The notes: generated by a model from the letters alone, not told the origin. A stretch of 64,000 nucleotides of DNA from JAFALK01 sp042701975 (GCA_042701975.1 CP170561.1:1736001-1800000), one strand, 5' to 3'; positions 1-13,889 are shown, counted from the first letter of the stretch. Numbers and translations are program-made.

Positions 1-3449
<3,449 letters not shown>

Positions 3450-3484
3450 ACCAAGCAACAGCCTCAGCCGTTCGAGGCTGCAAG

Positions 3485-3520
3485 GGCCGCCAAGCTTTCG
3501 GGCTTGGCGGCCTTTTCTCT
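3485..3520 (+). terminator. Rho-independent terminator after rpoC
   Basis: An 11-bp perfect stem (3485-3495 with 3502-3512, GGCCGCCAAGC arm) closes a 6-base loop and is followed by TTTTCTCTTT. It sits 36 bases after the rpoC stop codon. Confidence 0.93.
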
Positions 3521-3569
3521 TTCATGGCTCGCCAGACCGAGTCGTCGTCCAATCGTCCGGGAGATGAAG

Positions 3570-4163
3570 ATGCACAAGGTGATGATGCTGTCCCTGCTCG
3601 TGCTGAGCGCCGGTGCGGCGCAGGCGCACGAGGTCTGGAAGTGCAAAGTCGGCGATGAGATCCGCTATTCGGACCAGCCTTGCGCCACGCAGGGCCAGGC
3701 GATGGCGCCAAGCGTACTGCAGGGCAATGTGATCGACGCAACTCGCGTGCCGCAACCGGGGAGTGAGGCTTCGGCCATGCCGGGTGTGGCAAGGTCGCAG
3801 GGGGCCGAAGAGAACGCCTGCCCGTCCGACCGCGACATCGCTTCCATGGAAACGCGTGCCAGCTCCATCAGCCTGAGCCGTGAAGCCAAGACCTTCATGC
3901 AGGACGAGATCCGTCGCGCGCGCCAGTGCCGCAAAGGACAGGGCCGCTACAGCGCGGCCGATTGGGCCATCAGCCGTGACGCGCAAAACGCGCAGAGCAG
4001 TCTGAGCGGCGCCGCTGAAGCGCGCCGCCGTGCCGAAGCCATGCACAGCGCAGCCGATCCGCTGGAAGGCGAGCGCATTGCGCGCCAGCACGAAGCTGAA
4101 GAAGCCGCAGCGCGCGAAGCCGAGCGCCGGGCGCAGCTGCGCGGCAAGGACCGCGCCTACTGA
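3570..4163 (+). CDS. Exported DUF4124-like protein of unknown function
   Basis: The 197-residue product starts with a signal peptide (MHKVMMLSLLVLSAGAAQA) followed by HEVWKCKVGDEIRYSDQPC. This W-K-C...Y-S-D-x-P-C pattern is typical of the DUF4124 domain seen at the N-terminus of many periplasmic proteins of beta- and gammaproteobacteria. The C-terminal third is rich in Ala, Glu and Arg (EARRRAEAMHS...AREAERRAQLRG) and probably forms a helix or coiled coil. The ATG at 3570 was chosen because GGGAG (3559-3563) lies six bases upstream; an ATG at 3564 is possible but has no spacing to that site. It is convergent with the permease gene that ends at 4168. No function can be assigned. Confidence 0.8.
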   Translation: MHKVMMLSLLVLSAGAAQAHEVWKCKVGDEIRYSDQPCATQGQAMAPSVLQGNVIDATRVPQPGSEASAMPGVARSQGAEENACPSDRDIASMETRASSISLSREAKTFMQDEIRRARQCRKGQGRYSAADWAISRDAQNAQSSLSGAAEARRRAEAMHSAADPLEGERIARQHEAEEAAAREAERRAQLRGKDRAY

Positions 4164-4167
4164 GGAC

Positions 4168-5646
4168 TCACTCGGAGTCCCGCTCGAAGTTGCAATCTTT
4201 CAACGGCACGAGCTTCGTCTTGTTGAAGAACTTGTGTCCGAAGTACAGCGCCAGGCCCAGCGGGATCAGCATGTAGTTGCTGATGAAGTCGAACCAGCTG
4301 AAGGGATCGGCCTGGAAGACGCTGCTGTTGGCGCCGAAGATGACGACGACAAACAGAATCAGCGCGCCCCAGGTGCCCACCGGGTAGAAGCGAGCGCGGA
4401 ACTTGAGGTCTTCCAGGCGGCGGCCCTGTGCCACCCAGGCCTTGCGGAAGCGCAGATGACAGATGGCGATGCCCAGCCAGATGATGAAGCCGGTGAGGCC
4501 CGAGGCGTTGTAGAGCAGCTGGTAGACCTTCTGGTCGCCGATCAGGCTGGCGAAGAAGGCCAGCGCGCCGATGGCGGCCGTGGCCCAGACCGCAGCCGTG
4601 GGCACGCCGCGCTTGTTGACGCGGCCGAAAGCTGCCGGCGCGCGTTTGCGGTGCGACATCGCGTAGAGCATGCGTGAGCTCACGTACAGCGAGCAGTTGC
4701 CTGCTGAAAGCACGGCCGAGAGGATGACGAAGTTCATCAGGTTGGCGGCCAGGTGGCCCACGCCCGGCAGGTGCTGGAACACGATGGTGAACGGCGAGTA
4801 GGCGATGTTCTCTTCGCCACTGCGCAGCAGGTTCGGGTCGTTGAAGGGAATCAGCGAGCCGATGATGGCGATGGCACCGATGTAGAACAGCAGGATGCGC
4901 CAGAACACCGAGTTGATGGCCTTGGGCACGTTCTTCTCGGGATCGGCCGTCTCGGCGGCCGCCAGGCCCACGCCTTCGGTGCCCTGGAAGGAAAAGCCCG
5001 CCACCAGAAACACCATCAAGATGGCCGTCAGCCCGCCGACGAAGGGCGCGGAGTTGCCACTGGCGGCGTCGCTCAAGTGCCAGTTCTTGAAGCCCACGGC
5101 CTCGCCGTTGCCGATCACGCCGAGGATCATCAGCAGGCCGACGAAGACGAAGATCAGCACCGTCGTGACCTTGATGCCGGCGAACCAGTACTCCGCCTCG
5201 GCATAGGCCTTCACGGAGAGCAAGTTCAAGGCGAGCAGCAGGGCCAGGAAACCCATGGCCCAGAGCGTGGCGCTGCTGTCCGGGAACCAGAACTTGACGA
5301 TCAGCGATCCCGCCACGAGCTCGGCCGCCAGCGTGATCGACCAGCTGAACCAGTAGTTCCAGCCGAGCGTGAAGCCCAGCGAAGGGTCGACGAAGCGCTC
5401 GGCATAGGCCTCGAACGAGCCGGCGATGGGCAGCTGCGTGGCCATCTCGCCGAGCGACTGCATCATGCAGTACACGGCCAAGCCCATCACGGCGTAGGCG
5501 AGCATGGCGCCGCCCGGCCCGGCCTGCGCGATCGCGCCCCCGCTGGCCAGGAACAGGCCCGTGCCGATGGCGCCGCCGATGGCGATCATGCTCAGCTGGC
5601 GAGCGCCAATGGAGCGTTGGAGATGGTCGGGCGCAGGAGTCGTCAT
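4168..5646 (-). CDS. Amino acid permease of the APC family, LysP-like
   Basis: The protein (492 residues) is a 12-helix inner-membrane amino acid/proton symporter. The N-terminal MIAIGGAIGTGLFLASGGAIAQAGPGGA is the first helix with the broken GxxGTG substrate-binding loop of the AAT subfamily. AEAEYWFAGIKVTTV and GFSFQGTEGVGLAAAE closely follow E. coli LysP (GEAEYWFSLIKVTTV, GFSFQGTELIGIAAGE), which suggests a lysine-type permease; specificity is inference. The ATG at 5646 is preferred over a GTG at 5673 because GAAG lies just upstream of it and the family usually begins shortly before this point. The gene follows ndh on the same strand with a 71-bp gap. Confidence 0.9.
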   Translation of the reverse strand: MTTPAPDHLQRSIGARQLSMIAIGGAIGTGLFLASGGAIAQAGPGGAMLAYAVMGLAVYCMMQSLGEMATQLPIAGSFEAYAERFVDPSLGFTLGWNYWFSWSITLAAELVAGSLIVKFWFPDSSATLWAMGFLALLLALNLLSVKAYAEAEYWFAGIKVTTVLIFVFVGLLMILGVIGNGEAVGFKNWHLSDAASGNSAPFVGGLTAILMVFLVAGFSFQGTEGVGLAAAETADPEKNVPKAINSVFWRILLFYIGAIAIIGSLIPFNDPNLLRSGEENIAYSPFTIVFQHLPGVGHLAANLMNFVILSAVLSAGNCSLYVSSRMLYAMSHRKRAPAAFGRVNKRGVPTAAVWATAAIGALAFFASLIGDQKVYQLLYNASGLTGFIIWLGIAICHLRFRKAWVAQGRRLEDLKFRARFYPVGTWGALILFVVVIFGANSSVFQADPFSWFDFISNYMLIPLGLALYFGHKFFNKTKLVPLKDCNFERDSE

Positions 5647-5717
5647 GGTCTTCAAATTCTTGGGGTGCGCCACTTTAGCGAAGGCCGCACCTGCTTGGGC
5701 TCAACGCTTACCCGTCG

Positions 5718-7025
5718 TCAGTGCAGCTTCACCAGCGGCGTGGCGCGCTTGACCAGGAAGCGCGCCAGCGCCAGCACCCCGGTCCGCAGCGAACCCAGCA
5801 CGGCGCGGTGATGCAGCAGATGCAGGCTCACGTACATCAGCCGGGCGAAGAGGCCCTCCACGAACCAGGTCGCGCCGCTCAGGTTGCCCATCAGGCTGCC
5901 GACGGTGGTCTGCGTACCGATGGAGACGAGTGAGCCGTGGTCCTTGTACACATACGGATCGGAAGAGGGCGTCTCACCGCGATCGAGGGCAATGAAGGCG
6001 GCGTACAGATAGTCGGCCTGCTGGTGCGCGGCCTGGGCGCGCGGCGGCACCAGTTTGCCGTCCGTGCCCATGGCGCAGGCGGCGCAATCGCCGAGCGCGT
6101 AGAGCGCGTGTTCACCGCTGGCTTGGCCCTTGATGAGCAGCTGGCCGTCCACTTCCAGCTGGCCGCTGCGATTCGTCGGCAGGCCCAGCGTGGCGAGCAA
6201 GGCGGGCGCCTTGATGCCGGCGGCCCAGACGACCAGATCGGCGGCATAACGCTTGCCATCGGCGTCATGGACGGCGCCCGGTTCGATGTTCACCACGCGG
6301 CATGAGGTGTGCAGCGTCACCTTGCGTTCGCCGAGCAGCTTGGCGGCAGCGGCCGAGACTTTTTCGGGCAGCGGCGCCAGGATGCGCGATGCGCCTTCGA
6401 GCAGGCTGATGCGCACGTCGCGGTGCGGGTCCAGGCGCGCGAAGCCGTAGCGGGAATGCACGGCGCTGGCCTCGCGCAGCTCTGCCGCCAGCTCCACGCC
6501 GGTGGCGCCGCCGCCGATGATGACGATGTCGATGCCCGCCTCCGGCTCGCGCTCCTTGCGCAGCTCGGCCGCCGTCAGCAGTTTCAGCATGCGCAGGCGG
6601 AAGGTCTCGGCGTCTTCCGGGCCATCCAGGGCCAGCGTGTGCTCGGCCGCGCCGGGTACGCCAAAGTAGTTGGCGGTGCTGCCCACGGCGACCACGAGCC
6701 GGTCGAAGGCCAGCTGGCGCTGCGGCACGATCTGGCCGCCGGCTTCGTCGAGGATCTCGCCGACGGTGACCTCGCGCTTCTCGCGGTCCAGCGCCAGCAT
6801 CGAGCCGTAGACGAAGCTGAAGCCGTTGTCATGGGCCAGCATCAGGTAGGACAGGCCTTCCTGGTGGATGTCGATGGTGCCTGCGGCCACTTCGTGCAGC
6901 GTGGGCTTCCAGATGTGAAAGAGCTTACGGTCGACCAGGAAAACCTTCTGCGGGCCGAGCTTGCGGCCCAGCTTGCAGGCCAGCTCTAGCCCGCCCGCGC
7001 CACCTCCGACGATCACGATGCGCAT
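5718..7025 (-). CDS. ndh: Type II NADH:quinone dehydrogenase (NDH-2)
   Basis: The 435-residue product is a single-subunit, non-proton-pumping NADH:quinone oxidoreductase of the inner membrane face. The first Rossmann motif is at the N-terminus (IVIVGGGAGGLELACKLG, FAD), and the second about 165 residues later (DIVIIGGGATGVELAAEL, NADH). The LYALGDCAAC segment is the family FAD-binding motif near the C-terminus, followed by PPRAQAAHQQADYL. The C-terminal part (WFVEGLFARLMYVSLHLLHHR) is amphipathic, as expected for membrane attachment. The start at 7025 has a textbook Shine-Dalgarno sequence (AGGAGGTGA). The gene start overlaps the end of the MFS gene by 13 bp, so the two are probably translationally coupled. 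Confidence 0.93.
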   Translation of the reverse strand: MRIVIVGGGAGGLELACKLGRKLGPQKVFLVDRKLFHIWKPTLHEVAAGTIDIHQEGLSYLMLAHDNGFSFVYGSMLALDREKREVTVGEILDEAGGQIVPQRQLAFDRLVVAVGSTANYFGVPGAAEHTLALDGPEDAETFRLRMLKLLTAAELRKEREPEAGIDIVIIGGGATGVELAAELREASAVHSRYGFARLDPHRDVRISLLEGASRILAPLPEKVSAAAAKLLGERKVTLHTSCRVVNIEPGAVHDADGKRYAADLVVWAAGIKAPALLATLGLPTNRSGQLEVDGQLLIKGQASGEHALYALGDCAACAMGTDGKLVPPRAQAAHQQADYLYAAFIALDRGETPSSDPYVYKDHGSLVSIGTQTTVGSLMGNLSGATWFVEGLFARLMYVSLHLLHHRAVLGSLRTGVLALARFLVKRATPLVKLH

Positions 7026-8302
7026 GCACTCACCTCCTGAGGGCCATTGTGCCCATCCGGAGCCCGCGGGCAGCGTCTCGCGGCCAGGCCCAGGCACAGC
7101 GCCGCCAGCGCCGGCGCCAGACTCATCATCAGCAAGGTCGTTTGCAGCCCGTGCTGGTCCGACAGCCAACCGGCGAGCAGCGGCCCCAGGGCCATGCCGA
7201 AAAGGTTCTGCGCCAGCACCAGCACACCGCCGACGGCCGCCCGCATGGCCGGGTGAACGCAATCGAGCTGCGCCGCCGTCACGGGGCCCATCAAGGCACC
7301 ACCGACGAAGAGGCCGGTCATGATCAACGTTCTCTGCGTTTCGCCCGGCGGCAGGCTGAACGCCAGGGCCAGCAGCAGGGCTGACGCCACGCAGAACAGC
7401 GCCGCAGCGAACAGGCGCCGTGCCGTACGGCCCTGGCTCCAGCGATCCACGATCCAGCCGCCGGCGGCCATGCCGAGAGCGCCGGCCAGCAGGGCCATGC
7501 CGGTCGCCAAGCCAGCCTGTTGCAGCGACATGCCGTGCGCGCGGTTGAAGAAGCTCGGCAACCAATTGGCCAGCGTGGCGATGTAGAAGAGTTGCGCCGA
7601 CAGGCCGAGGAAGATCAGCAGGAGCACCGGCGAGCGCAGCAGGGTGGACAGTGTTTCGGTCCAGCGCTGGGCGCGCCATTCGCCGCCTGGCCCGTCTCGC
7701 TGCAGCAAGGGCTGACTGCGGTAGTCGCTCAGAAGAAAGGCCGCGCAGGCCAGCAGCAGCCCGGGCGCGGCGACGAAGCCAAAGGCGTGCTGCCAGCCCC
7801 AGTGCTGCGCGATGTAGCCACCCAGGATGACACCGGCCACTGTGCCCGCCAGAGCGCCCGAGGTGAACAGGCCCAGCACTGTGGCGCGCTGCCGCTGCGG
7901 ATAGCTCGCGGCCAGCAGGGCGTTGCCCGACGGACCATAACCCGCCTCGCCGGCGCCGACGAAGGCGCGCGCCAACAGCAGCTGGTGGAAATTCGTCGCC
8001 AGGCCACAGGCGGCGGTCGCCAGCGACCAGATCACCGCCATGCAACCGATGGCCTTGCTGCGGCTCCAGCGATCGACCACCAGCGCGATCGGCACGGCCA
8101 AGCCGGCGATGGACAGGTTCACCGCGCTCACCAGCAGCCCCAATTGGCTGTCGGAGAGCTGCCAGTCCTGCTTGATCGCCGGGAGCAGGGCGGCGATGAC
8201 CTGTCGGTCGATGAAGTCGAAACCCATCAACAGAAAAAGCAGGAGCAGCGTGAAATGCGCGCGACTGCGCGAGATCTGGAAGGCTGGGGCTTCGACCGTC
8301 AT
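7013..8302 (-). CDS. Major facilitator superfamily transporter
   Basis: The 429-residue protein has two sets of about six hydrophobic helices. The loop between helices 2 and 3 reads VDRWSRSKAIG, a variant of the MFS signature DRxGRR. The N-terminal FLLMGFDFIDRQVIAALLPAIKQDWQLSDSQLGLL and GAGEAGYGPSGNALLA resemble the spinster/hexuronate-type MFS proteins. The substrate cannot be read from sequence. It lies 13 bases downstream of the PIN-domain gene and overlaps ndh at its 3' end, so the three form one minus-strand operon. Confidence 0.88.
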   Translation of the reverse strand: MTVEAPAFQISRSRAHFTLLLLFLLMGFDFIDRQVIAALLPAIKQDWQLSDSQLGLLVSAVNLSIAGLAVPIALVVDRWSRSKAIGCMAVIWSLATAACGLATNFHQLLLARAFVGAGEAGYGPSGNALLAASYPQRQRATVLGLFTSGALAGTVAGVILGGYIAQHWGWQHAFGFVAAPGLLLACAAFLLSDYRSQPLLQRDGPGGEWRAQRWTETLSTLLRSPVLLLIFLGLSAQLFYIATLANWLPSFFNRAHGMSLQQAGLATGMALLAGALGMAAGGWIVDRWSQGRTARRLFAAALFCVASALLLALAFSLPPGETQRTLIMTGLFVGGALMGPVTAAQLDCVHPAMRAAVGGVLVLAQNLFGMALGPLLAGWLSDQHGLQTTLLMMSLAPALAALCLGLAARRCPRAPDGHNGPQEVSACAS

Positions 8303-8315
8303 CTGAATGACAATC

Positions 8316-8750
8316 TTAGAGGTCGCTTTGCACCCAGGCTTCCGGCGTACCGATCTTCAATCCGAATGTGAGCGCACGCTTTCGAAGTGCCAGCACGGCT
8401 TTGTCCCGCGAGAGCAGCCAGTCGGCACGCTCGGCAATCGCCAGGTCGATGAATTGCTGGTCGTCCGGATCCCGGCAGACCAGGCGGATGGCGGGCGCCG
8501 GATCGGCGTCGATCATGCGGCAGTGGCGGGCAAAGGTGCCTTCGATATGGCTCAGATCCGGCTGCCTGTCGGCCGCGATGCCGCGGCCCAGCACGTGAAG
8601 CAGCTCCGCCAGCATCGCGTTGCGCCCGATCCAGACCAGGCGGCCGGCCTCGATGGCGGCGGTCAAGGGCGCCACGCGTGCATCGCCAAAGACCAGCCAG
8701 TCCATGACGATCTGGGTGTCGATGACGACTTTTTGGGGGCTCTCAACCAT
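8316..8750 (-). CDS. PIN-domain protein (putative ribonuclease), no partner antitoxin
   Basis: The 144-residue product has the acidic PIN residues in order: VVIDTQIVMDWL near the start, LAELLHVL, CRDPDDQQFIDLA and LLSRDKAVL. This matches the COG1569-type PIN family often annotated as a toxin component. The conserved acids suggest a metal-dependent RNase. No antitoxin-like gene precedes or follows it: upstream is the rpsL promoter region, downstream the MFS gene. The ATG at 8750 was chosen so that the PIN domain begins about eight residues in; a GTG at 8780 would add ten residues. No clear ribosome binding site is visible for either. Confidence 0.8.
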   Translation of the reverse strand: MVESPQKVVIDTQIVMDWLVFGDARVAPLTAAIEAGRLVWIGRNAMLAELLHVLGRGIAADRQPDLSHIEGTFARHCRMIDADPAPAIRLVCRDPDDQQFIDLAIAERADWLLSRDKAVLALRKRALTFGLKIGTPEAWVQSDL

Positions 8751-8788
8751 GGGGAGCCAGGAAGCATAGCCCAGAAACACGGGCCTGC

Positions 8789-8818
8789 TTGTGGAAAACC
8801 CGGCTCCTGGTCTACAAT
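8789..8818 (+). promoter_or_regulatory. Predicted sigma-70 promoter of the str operon (rpsL)
   Basis: TTGTGG (8789-8794) and TACAAT (8813-8818) are separated by 18 bases. They lie about 160 bases before rpsL and after the divergent PIN gene, leaving a leader of about 155 bases. The rpsL ribosome binding site itself is weak (GGGA at about 8968). Confidence 0.65.
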
Positions 8819-8979
8819 CGCCGGCTCTCCAGTGGGTCCCTTGGTCCTGCTCGTTCGCCTATGCGTTCTTCATCGTTCGCCTGGGGCTGACACGGCAGAC
8901 CATTCAGGACAGATTTTGAGTCGCTCATTTCGGAGCGAATCCACTGGCGAAAAAGTGACTTCAAACGGGAACAAGTTAC

Positions 8980-9354
8980 ATGCCAACTATCAATCAGTTG
9001 GTGCGCCAAGGCCGAGAGGCTGAGGTCACCAAGAGCAAGTCGCCTGCGATGCAAAATTGCCCGCAGCGCCGCGGTGTTTGCACCCGCGTCTACACCACGA
9101 CCCCGAAGAAGCCGAACTCGGCTCTGCGTAAGGTCGCCAAGGTCCGCCTGACCAATGGTTTCGAGGTCATCTCGTACATCGGCGGTGAAGGCCACAACCT
9201 GCAGGAACACAGCGTCGTGCTGGTTCGTGGCGGTCGTGTCAAGGACTTGCCCGGTGTGCGTTACCACATCGTCCGCGGTTCGCTGGACCTGCAAGGCGTC
9301 AAGGATCGCAAGCAATCGCGCTCCAAGTACGGCGCGAAGCGTCCGAAGAAGTAA
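8980..9354 (+). CDS. rpsL: 30S ribosomal protein S12
   Basis: S12 sits at the decoding centre of the small subunit and contributes to tRNA selection accuracy. The 124-residue product matches the family length. TTTPKKPNSALRKV contains the lysine (K43 here) whose substitution gives streptomycin resistance; GGRVKDLPGVRYH carries the second such lysine and the Asp that is methylthiolated in many bacteria. Both lysines are wild type. It is the first gene of the str operon and is followed after 173 bases by rpsG. Confidence 0.99.
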   Translation: MPTINQLVRQGREAEVTKSKSPAMQNCPQRRGVCTRVYTTTPKKPNSALRKVAKVRLTNGFEVISYIGGEGHNLQEHSVVLVRGGRVKDLPGVRYHIVRGSLDLQGVKDRKQSRSKYGAKRPKK

Positions 9355-9527
9355 ATCGTTATTCGTCAGCCAGGGCATTGATCGCCTGGGCAAGATGTTT
9401 GTTGCGGTTCGTGCGTCTCAATGAAGAGCGCAGCAGCCGAGTAAGTTGGATGGCCCCTGAATTTGGTGGCGTCCACCGGCAAGAGTCAAAAGTGACTCGA
9501 GCCAACTGAAGCAGAAGGAAGAATCCC

Positions 9528-9998
9528 ATGCCACGTCGTCGCGAAGTACCCAAGCGTGAGATCCTGCCGGACCCGAAGTTCGGTTCCGTCGATCTGTCCA
9601 AGTTCATGAACGTCATCATGGAATCGGGCAAAAAGGCCGTCGCAGAACGCATCATCTACGGTGCCCTGGACCAAGTCGAAAAGAAGATCGGCAAGGACCC
9701 GCTGGAAGTGTTCATGGTTGCCCTGAACAACGTGAAGCCCATGGTCGAAGTGAAGTCCCGTCGCGTCGGCGGTGCGAACTACCAAGTTCCCGTGGAAGTT
9801 CGTCCCGTCCGTCGTATGGCTCTGGCCATGCGCTGGCTGAAGGAATCCGCCCGCAAGCGCGGTGAGAAGTCGATGGCCCAGCGTCTGGCCAACGAGCTGC
9901 TGGAGGCCGCAGAAGGCCGTGGCGGCGCAATGAAGAAGCGTGACGAAGTTCACCGCATGGCAGAAGCCAACAAGGCGTTCTCGCACTTCCGCTTCTAA
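9528..9998 (+). CDS. rpsG: 30S ribosomal protein S7
   Basis: S7 nucleates assembly of the 30S head by binding the 3' domain of 16S rRNA, and lies near the E site. The 156-residue product begins MPRRREVPKREILPDPKFGS and ends MAEANKAFSHFRF, as usual for the family. The ribosome binding site GAAGGAAGA precedes the ATG. S7 is the autogenous repressor of the str operon in E. coli; the 173-base rpsL-rpsG gap could hold such a site, but I could not confirm a structure. Confidence 0.99.
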   Translation: MPRRREVPKREILPDPKFGSVDLSKFMNVIMESGKKAVAERIIYGALDQVEKKIGKDPLEVFMVALNNVKPMVEVKSRRVGGANYQVPVEVRPVRRMALAMRWLKESARKRGEKSMAQRLANELLEAAEGRGGAMKKRDEVHRMAEANKAFSHFRF

Positions 9999-10067
9999 TC
10001 TGAACCGTTTCAGCCGCCCCGGGTTAATACCAACCCGGAGGCGGTTCCTGCCTTTTGGAGTGACATC

Positions 10068-12170
10068 ATGGCACGCAAGACCCCCATCGAGCGCTACCGC
10101 AATATCGGTATCTCCGCGCACATCGATGCCGGCAAGACCACGACGACCGAACGCATCCTGTTCTACACCGGTGTGAACCACAAGATCGGTGAAGTGCACG
10201 ACGGCGCCGCCACCATGGACTGGATGGAGCAGGAGCAGGAGCGTGGCATCACGATCACCTCCGCCGCCACGACCTGCTTCTGGAAGGGCATGGACCTGGC
10301 TCGCCCCGAGCACCGCATCAACATCATCGACACCCCCGGACACGTGGACTTCACGATTGAAGTCGAGCGCTCGATGCGCGTCCTGGACGGCGCTTGCATG
10401 GTGTACTGCGCCGTGGGTGGCGTGCAGCCCCAGTCGGAAACCGTCTGGCGCCAGGCCAACAAGTACAAGGTTCCCCGTCTCGCGTTCGTCAACAAGATGG
10501 ACCGTACTGGCGCCAACTTCTACAAGGTCGTCGACCAGATGAAGCTGCGCCTGAAGGCGAACCCGGTGCCCGTGGTGCTGCCGATCGGCGCTGAAGAAAA
10601 CTTCACCGGCGTGATCGACCTCATCAAGATGAAGGCCATCATCTGGGACGAAGCCTCGCAAGGCATGAAGTTCGACTACCGCGAGATCCCGGCTGAAATG
10701 CTGGCCGATGCTCAAAAGTGGCGTGACAACCTGGTCGAGGCTGCGGCCGAGTCCAGCGAAGACATGATGAACAAGTACCTCGAGTCGGGCGAGCTGTCCG
10801 AAGAGGAAATCATCCTGGGCATCCGCACCCGCACCATCGCCGCTGAAATCCAGCCGATGTTCTGCGGCACCGCCTTCAAGAACAAGGGCGTGCAGCGCAT
10901 GCTGGACGGCGTGATCGACTTCATGCCCTCGCCGATCGACGTTCCCCCGGTTCCGGGCACGGACGAAGACGACCAGCCGGTGGTTCGCAAGGCCGACGAC
11001 AGCGAGAAGTTCGCTGCTCTGGCCTTCAAGCTGATGACCGACCCGTACGTCGGCCAGCTGACCTTCGTTCGCGTGTACTCGGGCGTTCTGCAGTCGGGTT
11101 CGACTGTGTACAACCCGATCCGCGGCAAGAAGGAGCGTATCGGCCGTATTCTGCAGATGCACGCCAACCAGCGTGAAGAAATCTCGGAAATTCTGGCCGG
11201 CGACATCGCCGCCTGCGTGGGCCTGAAGGACGTGACGACCGGCGAAACGCTGTGCGATCCGGAATCGATCATCACCTTGGAAAAGATGGTGTTCCCGGAG
11301 CCGGTGATCTCGCAGGCTGTCGAGCCCAAGACCAAGGCTGACCAGGAAAAGATGGGTATCGCCCTGGGCCGTCTGGCCAAGGAAGACCCGTCCTTCCGTC
11401 TGCGTACCGATGAAGAATCGGGCCAGACCATCATCTCGGGCATGGGCGAGCTGCACCTGGAAATCATTGTCGACCGCATGAAGCGCGAGTTCGGCGTGGA
11501 AGCCAACGTTGGCAAGCCGCAGGTTGCCTACCGCGAAACCATCCGCAAGACCGCCACCGACGTCGAAGGCAAGTTCGTTCGCCAGTCGGGTGGTAAGGGC
11601 CAGTACGGTCACGTCGTGCTGACCATCGAACCGCAAGAACCCGGCAAGGGCTTCGAGTTCGTGGACGCCATCAAGGGCGGTGTGGTTCCCCGTGAGTACA
11701 TCCCCGCAGTCGAAAAGGGCGTCATCGACTCCCTGCCGAACGGCGTGATGGCCGGCTTCCCGGTCGTGGACGTGAAGGTCACGCTGACCTTCGGTTCGTA
11801 CCACGACGTGGACTCGAACGAAAACGCGTTCAAGATGGCCGCCTCGATGGGCTTCAAGGAAGCCTGCCGCCGTGCCAGCCCCGTCATCCTCGAGCCGATG
11901 ATGGCCGTGGAAGTCGAGACGCCCGAAGACTACGCCGGCAACGTGATGGGCGACCTGTCCAGCCGTCGCGGCATGGTCCAGGGCATGGACGACATGGTCG
12001 GTGGCGGCAAGGTCATCAAGGCCGAAGTCCCGCTGTCGGAGATGTTCGGCTACTCGACCACCCTGCGTTCGATGTCGCAAGGCCGCGCCACGTACACGAT
12101 GGAGTTCAAGCACTACTCGGAAGCCCCGAAGAACGTTGCTGACGCCATCATCACGGCTCGCGCCAAGTAA
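10068..12170 (+). CDS. fusA: Translation elongation factor G
   Basis: EF-G is the GTPase that drives translocation. The 700-residue product carries AHIDAGKTTTTERILFY (P-loop, near residue 18), the switch II motif DTPGHVDF and the NKMD guanine-recognition motif. Domains II to V follow at normal length. The ribosome binding site TGGAGTGA lies seven bases before the ATG. It follows rpsG after 69 bases and precedes tuf after 119 bases. Confidence 0.99.
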   Translation: MARKTPIERYRNIGISAHIDAGKTTTTERILFYTGVNHKIGEVHDGAATMDWMEQEQERGITITSAATTCFWKGMDLARPEHRINIIDTPGHVDFTIEVERSMRVLDGACMVYCAVGGVQPQSETVWRQANKYKVPRLAFVNKMDRTGANFYKVVDQMKLRLKANPVPVVLPIGAEENFTGVIDLIKMKAIIWDEASQGMKFDYREIPAEMLADAQKWRDNLVEAAAESSEDMMNKYLESGELSEEEIILGIRTRTIAAEIQPMFCGTAFKNKGVQRMLDGVIDFMPSPIDVPPVPGTDEDDQPVVRKADDSEKFAALAFKLMTDPYVGQLTFVRVYSGVLQSGSTVYNPIRGKKERIGRILQMHANQREEISEILAGDIAACVGLKDVTTGETLCDPESIITLEKMVFPEPVISQAVEPKTKADQEKMGIALGRLAKEDPSFRLRTDEESGQTIISGMGELHLEIIVDRMKREFGVEANVGKPQVAYRETIRKTATDVEGKFVRQSGGKGQYGHVVLTIEPQEPGKGFEFVDAIKGGVVPREYIPAVEKGVIDSLPNGVMAGFPVVDVKVTLTFGSYHDVDSNENAFKMAASMGFKEACRRASPVILEPMMAVEVETPEDYAGNVMGDLSSRRGMVQGMDDMVGGGKVIKAEVPLSEMFGYSTTLRSMSQGRATYTMEFKHYSEAPKNVADAIITARAK

Positions 12171-12289
12171 TCAGCTTTCACTGAATCGTCTTCGCAGCGT
12201 CTCTCCTGTTTGCCCGTCGGCAGGAATCCAGAGCGCTGCGGAAACGCTAAACCAACAGACGGGCGCATGCTCTTTTTTGGAGATAAGAA

Positions 12290-13480
<1,191 letters not shown>

Positions 13481-13550
13481 CTCTTTTGCGTGATCAGCCC
13501 GGGTCTAACGACTCGGGTTGCACTCAAATCGTTCTTTGAAGGATTCAATC

Positions 13551-13862
13551 ATGCAAAAGCAGAAGATCCGCATTCGCCTCAAGGCGTTTGACTACAAGCT
13601 GATCGACCAATCGGCTCTCGAGATCGTGGAAACCGCCAAGCGTACCGGCGCCATCGTCAAGGGCCCCGTGCCCCTGCCGACCCGCATGCAGCGTTTCGAC
13701 ATCCTGCGTTCGCCGCACGTCAACAAGACGTCGCGCGACCAGTTCGAAATCCGCACGCACCAGCGTCTGATGGACATCGTTGACCCGACCGACAAGACGG
13801 TTGACGCCCTGATGAAGCTGGACCTGCCGGCTGGCGTGGACGTCGAGATCAAGCTGCAGTAA
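13551..13862 (+). CDS. rpsJ: 30S ribosomal protein S10 (NusE)
   Basis: S10 is a 30S head protein that also acts as NusE in antitermination complexes. The 103-residue product (MQKQKIRIRLKAFDYKLID...) is the standard family length. The ATG at 13551 was chosen over an in-frame upstream start because GAAGGA lies seven bases before it and the sequence begins as other S10 proteins do. Unlike in E. coli, it is followed by a terminator-like hairpin and a new promoter before rplC, so it looks like the last gene of the str transcript. Confidence 0.98.
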   Translation: MQKQKIRIRLKAFDYKLIDQSALEIVETAKRTGAIVKGPVPLPTRMQRFDILRSPHVNKTSRDQFEIRTHQRLMDIVDPTDKTVDALMKLDLPAGVDVEIKLQ

Positions 13863-13889
13863 TCGGCTTGAGCTGCGGCTCCTTTGATG

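Noticed and set aside
3504..3563. Longer start for the DUF4124-like protein at 3504
   Set aside because: It begins inside the rpoC terminator stem and would place charged residues before the signal peptide.
8316..8750. Toxin-antitoxin pair
   Set aside because: No small partner gene overlaps or flanks the PIN gene; the upstream 200 bases hold the rpsL promoter region.
9486..12113. 875-residue minus-strand open frame opposite rpsG-fusA
   Set aside because: It is antisense to well-known genes; the His/Val-rich translation is typical of a shadow frame in GC-rich DNA.
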